A stretch of 64,000 nt of DNA. Origin: Entophlyctis helioformis. Lineage: Eukaryota > Chytridiomycota > Chytridiomycetes > Chytridiales > Chytriomycetaceae. The position numbers and the translations under genes are program-made. Location: contig JAHLKH010000012.1 in assembly GCA_025526915.1 (NCBI GenBank), forward strand, positions 62,001 to 126,000, read 5' to 3'. Below the pieces are notes generated by a model that worked only from the letters and a program-made list of their open reading frames with translations, did no database searches and was not told the origin of the DNA. This document shows, piece by piece, positions 10,833-21,957 of the stretch (position 1 is its first letter; the number at the start of each line of letters is the position of its first letter).

Positions 10833-12680
10833 TTACTCGGCTGCCGGAGCCGACTGGGACACGTTGGCCGTGTGCGGGCCAGTCTCGTATGGCAGCATCA
10901 GAGAAACACGCCTGCCAGGAGGATACAGAAAGCGCTCACGTACAGCGGTACATCGATCGACACGGTCAGCATCAGCCCTGCAAGAGTGGGAGCCACAATC
11001 CCCGCTCTGGCAGCAGACATCCGTGTTAGACACGCTTTCATGCATCCAGACACACACAGAGAGAGAGACTCACACTCGGCCAAGAGCACCGCAAACACCG
11101 TTGGCGGTTCCGCGGATTGCCGTCGAATACACCTCGGGCGTGTATGTGAACAGCGCACCGTACATGACAGTCGACGCGAAATTGAACAGCGAGCTGGACG
11201 CCACCACCGCGAGCCTGCCTGTCGACCACACAAACACGAGCAGCGCAATGCCAGCGACGCCGTTTGCGAGTGCGAGCGACCCGCGGCGCTCAAGACCGCG
11301 CACGTCGACCATGAGTGTGGCGAGATAGGAGGCAGGGATCGCAGACGACGCGTAGACGAGGCAGTTGATGTAGACGTCGATGTCCGAGGCTGGGGCAGAG
11401 GCCGGGACGCCCTTGGATTCCATGAACTTGGCGATAAAGGCGTTGGTCATGCTGAAGCCGAGATTGACAAGCATCCAGATGGCGAACAGCAGGACCGTTG
11501 TTTTGCGGAACTTCTCGTCAAACATGGACGGCTGTGTGTGTGCTGCCGGCTGGGGAGCACTGCGTTCGGCGTCGAGCGACGAGACCGCGGGTTTGAGTGC
11601 GCTCGTGACGTCTTCGTCGAGTGCAAGACGCGCGAGGTCGGCGGGAGACAGCCTGAATGCCGATCCATTGAGCTGCGACACGTAGGCGAGCACGGCTGCC
11701 GCCTCATCGCGACGGCCCCTCGCCAACAGGAACTTGGGCGACTCCTGCACCTTTATAACGGCATTGCGAATGACTGCCACACAGTTTATGTCAACACCAA
11801 CGACCAGCACTGCTTACTCACAAGACAGGCAGGGCAGGGCAGGACAGGACAGGACAAGGCTGCTCACCAGCATGACCAGACACGCGAGACCGTGCACAAC
11901 AAACACGAGCCGCCACGCGGAGATGGACCCGTACTTTGCCACATCGGTTGGCGTTGAAGGGGTCGTCGCACCTGCCACCACCACGAGTGTGATCAGCGCA
12001 CCCATGACACTGCCAACGCCAAAGAACACGCTGAGCATCGTCAGCCGCGACTGCTTCTCGCGTGGACAAAACTCGAGGAACAGCAGCCGTCGACGGGCAT
12101 ATGGCCGCCAACGCCAAAGCCGAGCGCAAACACCGCCACGCAGAGCGCCGGCACGCCCGTGGTAAAGGCAGCACCCACACCCGCGGCCGTGGACACGAGC
12201 AGCGTGTTGGTGAATGCGAGCTTGCGGCCGTACGTGTCCGAGAGCACGCCCCACACCAGCGCGCCGGCCAGCATCCCAGCGAAAAAGACCGAGAACACCA
12301 TGCCGACTGCCGTCGTCGAGATGCGGGCGTCTTTCTGGATCTGTGGCAGAATGAGCGCTATGCCCTGCATCCACATGGTGTCGGCCAGCCAGCCCAGCCC
12401 GCACTGTCAGGATGCATGTGCGTGCCTGGTAAGCAGTGCGTATGTGTGTGTATGTGTTGGCACGATGGGTGATCATGGCACAAGACGCAAGACGCACAAG
12501 GAGTAGCAGGATGTGCTGGTATCGTCCGTAGCCGATGGATGCTATCACCGTGTCCAGCGATAGCAGTTGGACGGCGCCTGCAGCGTCGCTGTCGCAGTCT
12601 CTGCTGCCGCCTGCAACGACGTTGTTGCCTGCATGCGACTGCTGCAGCAGCGGCGACGTTTCGGTCGAGTGTGCGGCCAT
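10833..12680 (-). CDS. major facilitator superfamily transporter, SV2/sugar-porter type
   Basis: The start is the ATG at 12680, giving MAAHSTETSPLLQQ. A segment LDTVIASIGYGRYQHILLLL opens the first membrane helix. After an intron come GIALILPQIQKD and VFFAGMLAGALVWGVLSDTYGRKLAF. The latter holds the loop 2-3 signature G-x-x-x-D-x-x-G-R-[RK] of the superfamily. Later blocks are FLEFCPREKQSRLTMLSVFF, AWRLVFVVHGLACLVML, ESPKFLLARGRRDEA (the PESPR-like motif after helix 6), and helices of the second half ending LMLTVSIDVPLYVSAFCILL. The stop is at 10833. The Asp-Arg and ESPKFL motifs favour the SV2/metabolite-H+ symporter group; the substrate cannot be told. A one-base frame break is near 12090. 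Introns carry CT-rich acceptors. Confidence 0.85.
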
Positions 12681-13108
12681 CGATGCGTCGCTGTTGCTGG
12701 CTGTTGTTGCGGGCCGTTGTTGGCTGTGCTGGCAACAATCCGGCAATGCGAGACGGTCGGATAAACACGCGGATAAACGATCGGAGAGCGCTCGTCTGTG
12801 CACTTGAGTGCACTCTCGACAGGATGCGGCACGAGCCGTTGCCAGGCGGGAGGCCCGGTCGTGCAGTGTGGATGCCGCCCAGGCGTGCACGCATCAGGAA
12901 CCACTCGCACTCGGAGCGTCGTGGGTTAAAGACGGGATCGCGTTGATACTGGCTGTCTTGTGGCATCTCAGCATCGCATCGCATCGCATCGCATGCTTAC
13001 CACCATGTCCCTCCAAGGACCAGCCTGCAAGCCAAGTTGCCAAGTCAGCCACACAGTGCACCATGGCTATGCCGTGTCGGTTCATGTCCCACGTTCTCGT
13101 TCGTTGCA
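12681..13108. other. intergenic, divergent promoters of the transporter and ankyrin genes
   Basis: The region carries the upstream sequences of both flanking genes and a short GCATC pentamer array near 12970-12992. Open frames here are short and lack family features. Confidence 0.35.
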
Positions 13109-14713
13109 ATGGCTCTTGTTGGACCGGTCGCTTCGAGTGGATCTTGTCGTCACAACCACAAAGCGAGAAGCGGCTGTGGCGATGAACGAGCGCAGACTGC
13201 AGACCGACGCAGCAGCCGGCAGGCAGGCAGCCAGCAACGAGACAGCCGGCTGTGGTCGGGCAGATCGGTTGGCAGGCGGAGGGGCAGCCAAGCCATCGAG
13301 CCAGGACAGCCAGGGTGCCAGGACAGCCACCAGCCAAGCGACTCAAGACCAGCAGCAGCAGCAACGACCGCACAGCCAGGCGTGCCTCGCTATGTGGTGC
13401 CGCCAGCCACCGGCGACCTTGCATTCGGCAGCAGCCACTGGGACGGCAAGCCCGCCGAGATCCACGCCATGATCCTCAAGCACGCCGGCCCGCTCACTCG
13501 CTTCCTGTGCGGCCTGCTCGGCGACGCCGCCACACTCGACGAAGCGACCAAGCTGCAGCTGTGGACTGATGCGTTCAAGATGGACTGGCAGGGCGATCTG
13601 GATCTGCTGCCTGAGTCGGCTGACGGCCGACAACGGACTGCTCCTCGCACACTCTCGCTCCATGTACGACCGTCTGTGCAAGCGCCTTCCCGACCACACC
13701 GAGGCCAGCTATGCGACGGAGGACGCCGAAAACAACAACTACGACGGATCGTTCACCTACTCCTACTTTGACAGCAGCCGGCTGCTTCTCATCGCCATGC
13801 GGCACTGCTGGTTCGATCTGCTCGACTTTTCGTATCCGATCGCACTCGCTCGCTTGGCCATACGCTTTAGGTTCGTCGACCTTCTCAAGCATCTCGACGA
13901 CAAGTACAAGACGCTCCAACGCTGGATGGCCAAGCAAGATCCAGCAAGCGTGTACTGGAAACAAGCAGTTGATCAAGCTGCGCAAAACGGGCATCTCGAT
14001 GTGGTGCAGTTCTTGTTTGATCTCGGTGTGACAGGATGCACGACTGCTGCGATGGACGGCGCGGCTGCCAACGGTCATCTGCATGCCTCATCTGGCTCCA
14101 CGAGAACAGGGCGGAAGGCTGCACGACTGCTGCGATGGACGGCGCGGCTGAGCACGGCCATCTGCACGTTGTCAAGTGGCTGCATGCCAACAGGACGGAA
14201 GGCTGCACCACTGAGGCTATGGACAAGGCGGCTCGCAACGGCCATCTACATGTCCTCAAGTGGCTCCACGAAAACCGCACAGAAGGATGCACGGAGTGGG
14301 CGATGATGCTTGCTGCGCATTATGGTCACTTTGAGATCGTTCAGTGGCTACACGAGACCCGCGGCGAAGAGTGTTCGCCCCGCGCACTGGATAACGCCAT
14401 CGGCTCACGACACATGGAGATTGTCAAGTACATGCACTCCAAAGGTGGCCGCGCATCGCGCCACGCAGTTGCGATGACAGCTGGAGCAGGCAATATCGAG
14501 ATGCTGCAGTACTTGCTGGATTGCGGATATGCCATTGAAGTCGACGCCATCAAGCAAGCTAAACCTGCCGCCGTCGCCAATCTTCTCCTTGGATCCCTCA
14601 CACTGGACCGAGCACAGACGCTGCTTGCAGAAGCGAACCGATATCATGCCACCAAGGCTACCATCAAGCGACTCGAATCGGCCATCAAGAAACTGCAGAC
14701 GCCGCGAAAGTGA
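13109..14713 (+). CDS. ankyrin-repeat protein, first of two paralogues
   Basis: The N-terminal exon is Gln/Ser-rich and the start is uncertain; 13109 is the first ATG in the frame that reaches the conserved part. A non-ankyrin module follows: AMILKHAGPLTRFLCGLLGD, MDWQGDLDLLP, SRSMYDRLCKRLPD, and MRHCWFDLLDFSYPIALARL. At least six ankyrin repeats then run from about 13,960 to 14,540, each of the form NGHLHVVKWLHENRTEGCTT. The C-terminus is Lys-rich and ends KKLQTPRK at 14713. Two frame changes, near 13,610 and 14,090, are needed. The repeats give a protein-binding surface; no enzyme domain is visible. The gene at 45.5-47.5 kb has the same N-terminal module. Confidence 0.8.
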
Positions 14714-15029
14714 TGAATGGACAGCCAACACTTGCTGTTGGAATGAAGACGTGATTGTCATGTGTGTGCGTAGATCCCTCAGTTGTGCCATCCCCCATGT
14801 CCGACACTTCCATGGTGATGTATCCATAAAGTACGCTGGAACACACCATGGGCGCCTGAAGAAATGCGCACATTCCAAGGCGAGTGGACGCACGCAAACG
14901 GAGGCGCTGAGCAGGGAGGCAAGCAGACGCAGCAGAGAGCGCAGTGAGCAGCGCGAAAGCGTAGCCGATGCCAGACAGGTGGCAAAATGTGAGTGTGGCT
15001 GCTTCACGAGCAGCAAAAGCAAAATGGGA

Positions 15030-15102
15030 TGCCCCCTCGGTGGATTGAACACCGGACATTTAGATCTTCAGTCTAACGCTCTCCCAGCTGAGCTAAGGAG
15101 GC
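15030..15102 (-). tRNA. trnF(GAA): tRNA-Phe (anticodon GAA), intronless
   Basis: Read on the minus strand, 73 bases fold as a cloverleaf. The acceptor stem GCCTCCT pairs with AGGGGGC, with one T-G pair, and the discriminator base is A. The D arm is GCTCAGCTGGGAGAGC, the anticodon stem TTAGA/TCTAA holds a CTGAAGA loop with GAA, and the T arm is CCGGTGTTCAATCCACCG. The internal A and B boxes match RNA polymerase III consensus. No intron is present and CCA is not encoded. Confidence 0.95.
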
Positions 15103-15128
15103 TTCCTTGTCGTGTAGCGGCCAAGTCC

Positions 15129-15221
15129 GTGCAGTCGGTCAGATACGCTTCATTACACACACGTGGTAGCATTCAGGCCGAACCTGTGCAGTCGGTCAGA
15201 TACGCTTAGAGCCGACTGCAC
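15129..15221. repeat. 22-bp direct repeat plus inverted partial copy
   Basis: An identical 22-base unit beginning GTGCAGTCGG occurs at 15129-15150 and 15186-15207. Its first ten bases recur inverted (CCGACTGCAC) at 15212-15221. The unit lies just beyond the 5' end of the tRNA gene and has no coding frame. Confidence 0.7.
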
Positions 15222-15316
15222 GCAGGGCAAGGCACGCTTTAAGTACGCGGCCTAACACACTCGACATGAGGCAACAGCCCGAAACAACTTGTGGCGTCTA
15301 GGCGCGCCCCAACTGT

Positions 15317-15383
15317 GGGTTGCGCCCCTCGGCCGAATGGCCGAGTCTCATGTCCAATCCTGAGACATCGAGAGGCGCATCCC
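15317..15383. other. three-way-junction hairpin element, possible structured RNA
   Basis: The closing helix pairs 15317-15326 with 15374-15383, GGG and TGCGCC against GGCGCA and CCC, with one T-T mismatch. Inside it are two hairpins. The first pairs CTCGGCC (15328-15334) with GGCCGAG (15339-15345) around a GAAT loop. The second pairs TCTCA (15346-15350) with TGAGA (15361-15365) around ten bases. The strand and identity are unknown. It does not fit tRNA, 5S, U1, U2 or U6. The remaining bases from 15222 to 15858 show no gene. Confidence 0.4.
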
Positions 15384-15858
15384 CTGGAGGCGATCCACCG
15401 AGCTAGGCGGCTGAGCCCGTAACAGTCGATTTTCCGCCCATGGACAATATATACATTGTCTGCCCTGACAGTCATTCAATCAACAAATTTGCTCAAGATT
15501 GCCACAGAGCAGCCAAGACAGTGCATCTGGAAAGATAAGAGAGGTTCAACACATACCAGAGTTTATGCATCATGCCAAATGGGTAAGTCGGCTGTGGAAT
15601 GCACGCAGATGGCATGACTTCCACACCAGCACCAGCGCCAAGCCACGCAGTCACGTGTCTCTCACGTGACCCGCAGCCATCCGTCGCCGATTCTCAATCG
15701 CACACTTCCCAACTGACCAAGGGCCGCTTATTGTAGGTGGATGTGCACCGTCCGAGCGTCGCCCATGCGGACTGCTGACTCTTTGGCGCTGGCATGGCAC
15801 GCCTCCCTCCCGCACTTGCGTGCCTCCAAACTGCAAACGCCGCTGCTCCTTGCAGCAC

Positions 15859-16255
15859 ATGTCGTCGCTGTCGAGCGATTGCACCGAGGTCAAGGACCGG
15901 TACGACACCTGCTTCAACAAGTGGTACGCCGAAAAGTTCCTCAAGGGCGACACCACGCCCGCCTGCGACGAGCTGTTCAAGCAGTACCGCGAGTGTGTCT
16001 GGGTACGTTGCCTTGCTGCATTCTGGCTGGCGGCGTGCGGCCCCTGCGCTGCTGCCTGTTGGTCAGCTGGTCAGCCTGGCCAGCCATCTCGAGCATTGCA
16101 TTGTTTCAGAGCGGGCAAACTGACGACATGGCGACATGGCCGCGGTGGCATGGCAGAAAGCCATTCATGACAGGCAGCTCGACACTCTCATTGCGGATGC
16201 AACCAAGGGGTCGGTGACCGGCGCTGCGTCTGCGGCCGAGACGTCTTCTTTATGA
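15859..16255 (+). CDS. MDM35: Mdm35/TRIAP1-type twin-CX9C-like protein
   Basis: Exon 1 from the ATG at 15859 gives [20 protein letters not shown] and [11 protein letters not shown], then [13 protein letters not shown]. The CTxVKxxYDxCFNxWYxEKFLKG block is diagnostic for the Mdm35/TRIAP1 family, and the four cysteines sit in two CX9C-type pairs. A donor GTACGT follows at 16003. The intron ends near 16152 and exon 2 gives [19 protein letters not shown] before a short tail and TGA at 16253-16255. The product is a small intermembrane-space chaperone that binds Ups1/PRELI proteins and moves phosphatidic acid between mitochondrial membranes. Length of about 80 residues fits. Confidence 0.88.
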
Positions 16256-16378
16256 CAACGAAAGCGCTGATGGGGATCCCACGGCGCAACTGTACCTCTT
16301 CCACCAATACAGCATCAACCATTCCACAAGTGTCTTTGATGGACTGGGCTTTCATTGGACAAGGCTCACACACACGGC

Positions 16379-18313
16379 TCAGCTTGTGGGGATGGCATTT
16401 CGGCCCTGGTTAGGCGCATGCTGGTGCTGGTGCTGGCCGTGGTGCTGGCCGTGGTGATACCCTGACGGCGATGCCGATCCGACTTGCGGCAGCTCAGGGA
16501 CCTGCGACATGCGCGACCGCGATGCAGCCATGCTGTGATGCAGGTGCCCGACATGGTGGCCGCTGTGGCTCGCCCCTGCGATCGGACTCGCATTGCCATG
16601 GTGCATCGACAGATGATGGTGCTGGAGCTGGTGGTGCTGGTGCTGGAGACCGTGGGCTGCGGCTGCGGCGTTGGCATTGGCCATGGCTTGCGATCTGTCC
16701 TTGTGGGCTGCCTCGGCCTCGTTGCACATTTCCTGCCAGATCTTGCGCATCCTGTGCCACGGAAACAAGTCGGGCACGGTGAGATGATGGGCTTGCAGGC
16801 ACACACTCTCGATCCAACAGAGAGAGAGAGAGAGAGAGACGTACCGCTGTGCTTGCATGGCTGCAATCTCAACCTTGCGCTCCCAGCCCTTGAGCTTCTT
16901 GTACAGATCGTGCTGCGATGCCTTGACAAGCACATAGTCCATCACCTGTCTCGCGCACATGCCGTCAGCCACGATCCATCCTCGCAGTCACTGTTGCACC
17001 ATGCCAACGACTCACATCGGGCACCTTGTACTCGTCGAGCTGCTTGAGCAACCACCCATTCAACCGCTCGGCCTTTTTGCGGTCGGTTGAAACAACGGCT
17101 GCTTCCGACACCAGCTTGCCCAGCAGATCCTTGCGCTGCGCAATCTCTGCTCTGAGCCGCTCAGACTCGGACGACAGCGTCTGCAGCTTCTTCTTGTAAT
17201 AGTTGAGAATCTGTACGGTGCGGCCAGCAGTCATCTTGAGCTTGAGCAGCTCGGCGTTGCGCTCGTCAATCTTTTGCAGATACTGCTTGTTCTCGATCTG
17301 CAGCTGGTCGAAATCAATGGCGTGCAGCACTTCGCCCATTTCTTCCTTTTGCTTGAGCTGCAGGTGCAGCTTGTTCTTTTGCACCTTGAGCGTGACGTTC
17401 TTGAGACGCACTTTTTCAATCACGGCATCCTCCAGGTTGGCAGGGTCAGTCGCGCGATGCTTGTCGCTGGCAACGCATCACCAAGCCTCACCTTGCCGCG
17501 GATCTTGTCTTCAAAGTAGCGCACGACACGCTCGGCAATAACCTTGTCTGTGCGTGGGTTACGGCCTGCTGCACAATGTCTCGCTTGAACTCGTACATGG
17601 CCTTTTTGATCTCTGCCACGCGGATCTCGACTTCTTCAATCTCTGCCTGCCGCCGCGTGTCCAAAGCATGCCTTTGTGAGCGTCTGCTCATCGCAGCACG
17701 ATCGAATGCAGTACACCAGCCACAGACACAGTCACACTGAGACACACGCAAACACACGCAAACACACCTTGTAGTTGTCCAGGATCTTGCCCCACTCCTC
17801 CTTCTGCCGCTGATTCTCGTCGCGCAGCTCTTCCAATTCACGCGTCGCAATCTCACTCTTCTGCTCGGCATTGAGCAGCACGGGCTTGTCGACCTCCTTG
17901 ACCTTTTCACCCTTTTTCTTCTTCTCTCGCCGCCCGTCCTTGCCACGCTCCTGGCCGTCCTGGCCGCCCTCGCCCTTTTGGCCGCCGGGGCCGCCGCCGC
18001 CAGGCCCGCCAGCGCCACCCGCGCCGTTGGCGTTGTTGTCTTCGGCGTCCTTGCCTTGCGGCGTCACGCGGTAGAGGTAGCTCTCGAACATGAGGTTCTC
18101 TGATTCGAGAAACTGCACCTTGCGCTGCAGCTCGGCCTGGAGGCGGATGAGTTCCTTGTCCGAGTAGGCATCAAAGTCGATGTCTTCGATGCCCGACTGC
18201 TGCTGCTGTTGTTGTTGTTGCTGGTTGCTGCTGAGGCGCTTGTGCTGGTTGGGCTGGGATTGCGGCTGCAGTGCCTGTTGCTGCTGCTGCTGCTGCTGTG
18301 ATGCGTCTTCCAT
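16379..18313 (-). CDS. CFAP263: CCDC113/CFAP263-like axonemal coiled-coil protein
   Basis: The ATG at 18313 opens MEDASQ and long Gln runs (about residues 6-50). The next block is YSDKELIRLQAELQRKVQFL, then a Gly/Asn and Lys-rich insert. The conserved DUF4201 coiled coil begins in the following exons: RELEELRDENQRQKEEW, EIRVAEIKKAMYEFKRDI, then VRLKNVTLKVQKNKLHLQLK with EEMGEVLHAIDFDQL, KIDERNAELLKLKMTAGRT, and KLKGWERKVEIAAM. The tail is His/Gln-rich and ends at 16379. This matches CCDC113, which pairs with CCDC96 at the base of radial spoke 3 on the ciliary axoneme. A fungus with such a gene should build flagellated zoospores. About six exons. The poly-Gln and poly-His ends look lineage-specific. 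Confidence 0.85.
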
Positions 18314-18358
18314 CGCGAGAAACGCAAACACACAATCGCTCTTCCTGGCAAACCCGAA
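18314..18358. promoter_or_regulatory. 45-bp gap between divergent start codons
   Basis: The start codons of the CFAP263-like gene and COQ9 are only 45 bases apart and point away from each other. Their transcripts must overlap or be very close at their 5' ends, so the promoters probably lie inside each other's transcribed region. Confidence 0.5.
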
Positions 18359-19692
18359 ATGATCGCGATTCGAATTGCACGCAGCCAAGCCATCCAGGCC
18401 AGCCAGGCCGCTCTCGCACTCAGACTCGAAGCTGCGACAGCTGCTGCTGCTGCTGCCACGCGCACAGCGGCGCCGTTGGCTGTGACTGCGGCGATGCACG
18501 CCCGCAGCCTGTCCACGTCGGCTGGCGCAGAAACCATGACCATTCCGTACGACGTCCGCCTCAAGGTCGACCGGTGAGCAGCCGCCGATCGACGGTGCGT
18601 GCCGTGCCATGCACCAGCCTGCTCACCTTTTGTACGTCCGTCTGCCGGCTGCCACTGCTGCTGCTACTACTGCGGCATGGCGGCGACAGGTCGACCACGA
18701 CACCGCAGGCGCACATCCTCGAGGCGGCTCTCTGCCACGTGCCGGCCCTCGGATGGACGCAGGAGGCGCTGAGTGCCGGCGCCAAGGACCACGGCTACGT
18801 CGACATCACGCACGGGCTGTTCCCCCGCGGCCCCGTCGAGCTCGTCGAGTACTTCATCCAGAGCCGCACCCGCCTGATCGCACCGACGCTTGCCGACGAG
18901 GGCATCGATCTGTCGCAGTGCGTTTCCATTCGTGTGCACGGCCGCCAGTGTGTGACGACGGATCTGCAACAGGCTGACATGGCTGATGCCCTGCGACAGG
19001 ATGGGCGTGACGGCCCGTGTGCGTGCAGCATCGATCGCAAGGCTGCGCATGACGCAGCCGTACATCAACAAGTGGCCGCAGGCTGCCGCCCTGCTTGCGC
19101 AGCCGCAGAACCTGGCCAACACGACCCGCGATCTGGGAGCCCTCGTGGATGAGATCTGGTACCTTGCAGGCGACCGATCCGTCGATGTGAGTCGCACTTG
19201 CATGGTCCGAAGCACGCAGAGAAGATGCTGACCAGCAGGCGGACGGACGGGCGGATGGACGGACGGACGGACGTACGCAGCTCAACTGGTACAGCAAGCG
19301 CATGCTCCTTGCCGGCGTCTACACGTCTTCTGGTAAGCAGATGCGCCGACATGGTCGCACAGATCGCACGGATCGCACGGATCGCACGGGCTGCCTGTGA
19401 CTGACACAGAGTGGGCCGCGCATGCAGAGATGTTCATGACGACGGACAAGTCGGCCGGCTTTGACGCCACGTACAAGTTCCTCGACCGCCGGCTCAAGGA
19501 CGTGGTCGCGTTTGGCCGCACGACGTCGCAGGTCGGCAAGACGCTCGAGTTTGGCGTGCGCTCAGTCGCGGGCATTCTGCGCTCGGTGAGGCTGCCTGCG
19601 TGTGCGATCGTTGCTGCTGGCCATGTCTGTCCATGTGCAACGATGCCAGTCTAACTACTCATAAGCAGAAGGGATTCTTCAAGGGCTTCTGA
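18359..19692 (+). CDS. COQ9: COQ9, ubiquinone biosynthesis lipid-binding protein
   Basis: The first exon from 18359 (MIAIRIARSQAIQAS) is rich in Arg, Ala and Ser with no acids, a good mitochondrial presequence. After an intron come AHILEAALCHVPALGWTQEA, LSAGAKDHGYVDITHGLFPR, GPVELVEYFI, then RLRMTQPYINKWPQAAALLA, NLANTTRDLGALVDEIWYLA with GDRSVD, LNWYSKRMLLAGVYTSS, and FLDRRLKDVVAFG. Each block has a direct counterpart in COQ9. The protein folds like a TetR regulator but binds lipid and presents substrate to COQ7 in the coenzyme Q complex of the inner membrane. Five introns; one near 19345-19400 has a CGGATCGCA tandem repeat. The stop is TGA at 19690. Confidence 0.95.
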
Positions 19693-20220
19693 GGGGGGGT
19701 AATTGATTTCGTTCCCATAGAAAACCTTGCGCCGGCACCTGATTGGCCGGCTGGTTTGCCTCGAATTTTGTTCAATTTGGCATCCAATTTCCAATCGTTT
19801 TGAATCCAATTTCATATTCTTGTCCGAATTCCCAGTCACTCTGAGCAGCCTGCAGCCGATGCCTTCTCAAGTCGTGCCCGCTTTGATGCTTGCTTGTGGA
19901 CTGCTGAGCCCGTCCCAGGGGCAGCAGTTGCCTGCGTGTTGGTAGTGTCACCAAGGACTGTCGTGCGACTGCCTGTTGCAGTTGTCGGCCTTCTGCGTCC
20001 AGTCGGCGCTCTTGTGCGTGCTGCTGGGGCTGCCTGCTGCAATGTCCGAACGGGCAACGTCACAGGCGACACAGACGCACTGGCATCTGCAGCTGCTGCT
20101 CTCTTCCGCTTGCTTGACACTCTTTGGCGGCTGGCCGTTGGCGTGGCAGCTACAGCAACGGTTGGCTGTCCATGCTCGTCCGCAAGGTCCTTGCCGTCGT
20201 CGAGATAGTCAAGGCACACA
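19693..20220. other. intergenic region after COQ9
   Basis: An AT-richer stretch (19700-19840) follows the COQ9 stop, then GC-rich sequence. A minus-strand open frame (19836-20402) is rich in Ala, Arg and Thr without a recognisable domain, so I do not call it. Confidence 0.3.
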
Positions 20221-20931
20221 GTGTCAACAGAGTCGCAACTGTTGACAGCCATCACACAAGAGGCAGACGAGCTCACCAACGAGGTCATGGATGGATCACT
20301 CGGCGTATCGTTGAGCTGCTGTAAGGCATCGCGCTTGGCTTGGTCTGACTTTGAGAACTGTCGAGGCAATACACACAGAATGCCTGCAGCAACTCTGCTC
20401 ACTCATGTCAACCTCTGTCCAGGCTGCCTTGGTGTACACAGCAAGGTCGCAGCGACAAGCGTCTTTGCAACAGCCAGCAGCGCAGATAATCAGCAAGTCT
20501 TGCATTCAAGGCACAATGTCGTCGCACCCCGTCATCCACAGCCAACAGCCATACCCACCTGGCTTGTCAGCATGCCCGCGAATGCAATGACGAGCAGCAT
20601 GCACAGTCTCAGTCAACAACAAAGGGCTGATCGACTGCAGGCTGCAAAGAACAAGTCGTCCCAGACCTGCTGGCGACTGAAGTCAACAGCATCCAAGGTC
20701 GGCAATGAAGACACTGTGCCCAAGGAGAAACTCACCTTGCACCATCATCACAAGAAAGTGCGACACATTTGTGAGATCTGGGATGACTACTCGGTCAAAG
20801 ATTGGAGGGTTGTCATGGTGTTGGTTGGCAATCTCTGTTCCAAAGAGCCAGATAGCGATATGGCGCATCTCAGTACTGCTCAGAGCACAAAGGAGGGCTG
20901 GGCATCAGGTTGGAGGTATTCACACAGATGA
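20221..20931 (+). CDS. hypothetical open frame at the edge of the mobile block
   Basis: A 236-codon frame with a His-rich patch (LHHHHKKVRHICEIWDDY) and a CPGC pair near residue 70. No family is recognised. Base composition is less GC-rich than the neighbouring genes. It might be a fragment of a transposable element or an upstream exon of the XPG-like frame at 21958; I cannot choose. Confidence 0.25.
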   Translation: MSTESQLLTAITQEADELTNEVMDGSLGVSLSCCKASRLAWSDFENCRGNTHRMPAATLLTHVNLCPGCLGVHSKVAATSVFATASSADNQQVLHSRHNVVAPRHPQPTAIPTWLVSMPANAMTSSMHSLSQQQRADRLQAAKNKSSQTCWRLKSTASKVGNEDTVPKEKLTLHHHHKKVRHICEIWDDYSVKDWRVVMVLVGNLCSKEPDSDMAHLSTAQSTKEGWASGWRYSHR

Positions 20932-21717
20932 GATCTAGCAATTCCATGCGCACTTGGTGATTCCAACTGCGGCATGGACCCTATGAACAAGGCTGGATGG
21001 GCAACCAGTGCTGTGGCTGCCATGCCAGCATCCAACCGCCGTTGAGCATCAAGCAAGTCTTTGGTTGCAGATTCAACCTATGAGCATCGTGGAATCGAGG
21101 CGATCTGGGTTGATGATCTCAGAAGCCACTTCAACTTGACAATGGGCGTGGCGCTCTGGGTGCCACCAACCCTTAGATCACTGCCTGTTTCAAGAGGGGT
21201 GGCACTTCTACCGACGCGTGCGCCATTGTGCGCACCATCGCACTCCAGCATCAACCAAGACGTCAAGGTCTGCTGTGACGCGGTTGTCTCTGCAGAAGAA
21301 TGCCGGCTGTCACCAGTCAAGACTGCCACAAGCAGGATGGCCCTTGGTATGCTGCCCAGTGGCCATCAAGCCATACCCTTCAAGATGGGCTGTAAGCCAG
21401 CCTCAAAGCAGAGACAATCCGCATCAATGCCATCTGTTCGCTGCTCAGAGTGACTGGCCAAGAACAATAAAAATGATATTAAATTTGGCGACCAGTGGCA
21501 TCCAATCATTGTGCTCGGCCAAAGGGAACAAATGCCTTGTGCCGAGCCCAGCTTGCCATCCACGGCCATGCTCATGGAGGACAAGGCGTGGATGTAAAAG
21601 CGAGCCCTTTGTCCATTGTTCCATCGGGCTGCTCGCCTCAAGGAATGGAGAAGCGATTTCGAGCTTTCCGCAACACTCTGCAACCGTCTGATTGAGCTTT
21701 CAGCGCCGAGGAGTTCT
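20932..21717. other. no supported gene
   Basis: Only short frames occur, of which the longest (21061-21453, +) has no domain. The composition resembles the flanking accessory DNA. Confidence 0.3.
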
Positions 21718-21789
21718 GCACGATCAGCAACCGCACACGCACTCGCACACACACACGCACACGCACACGCACACGCACGATCAGCAACT

Positions 21790-21880
<91 letters not shown>

Positions 21881-21957
21881 ACGCACACGCACGATCAGCA
21901 ACTGCGCACACACGCACGCACGCACGATCAGCAACCGCACACGCACACACGCACAAC
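21718..21957. repeat. CA-rich minisatellite
   Basis: A unit of the form CGATCAGCAAC followed by CGCACACGCAC recurs four times, at about 21720, 21778, 21891 and 21926. The spacers are long (CA)n and (CGCACA)n tracts. Long frames across it on both strands, made of His-Thr or Val-Cys repeats, are by-products of the repeat. Confidence 0.85.

Noticed and set aside
19836..20402. Minus-strand Ala/Arg/Thr-rich frame of 188 codons
   Set aside because: No domain, no start context or exon partners, and it overlaps a plus-strand frame of equal quality.
21718..21957. Repeat array as a possible CRISPR
   Set aside because: Units are irregular, spacers are CA repeats, and the genome is eukaryotic.
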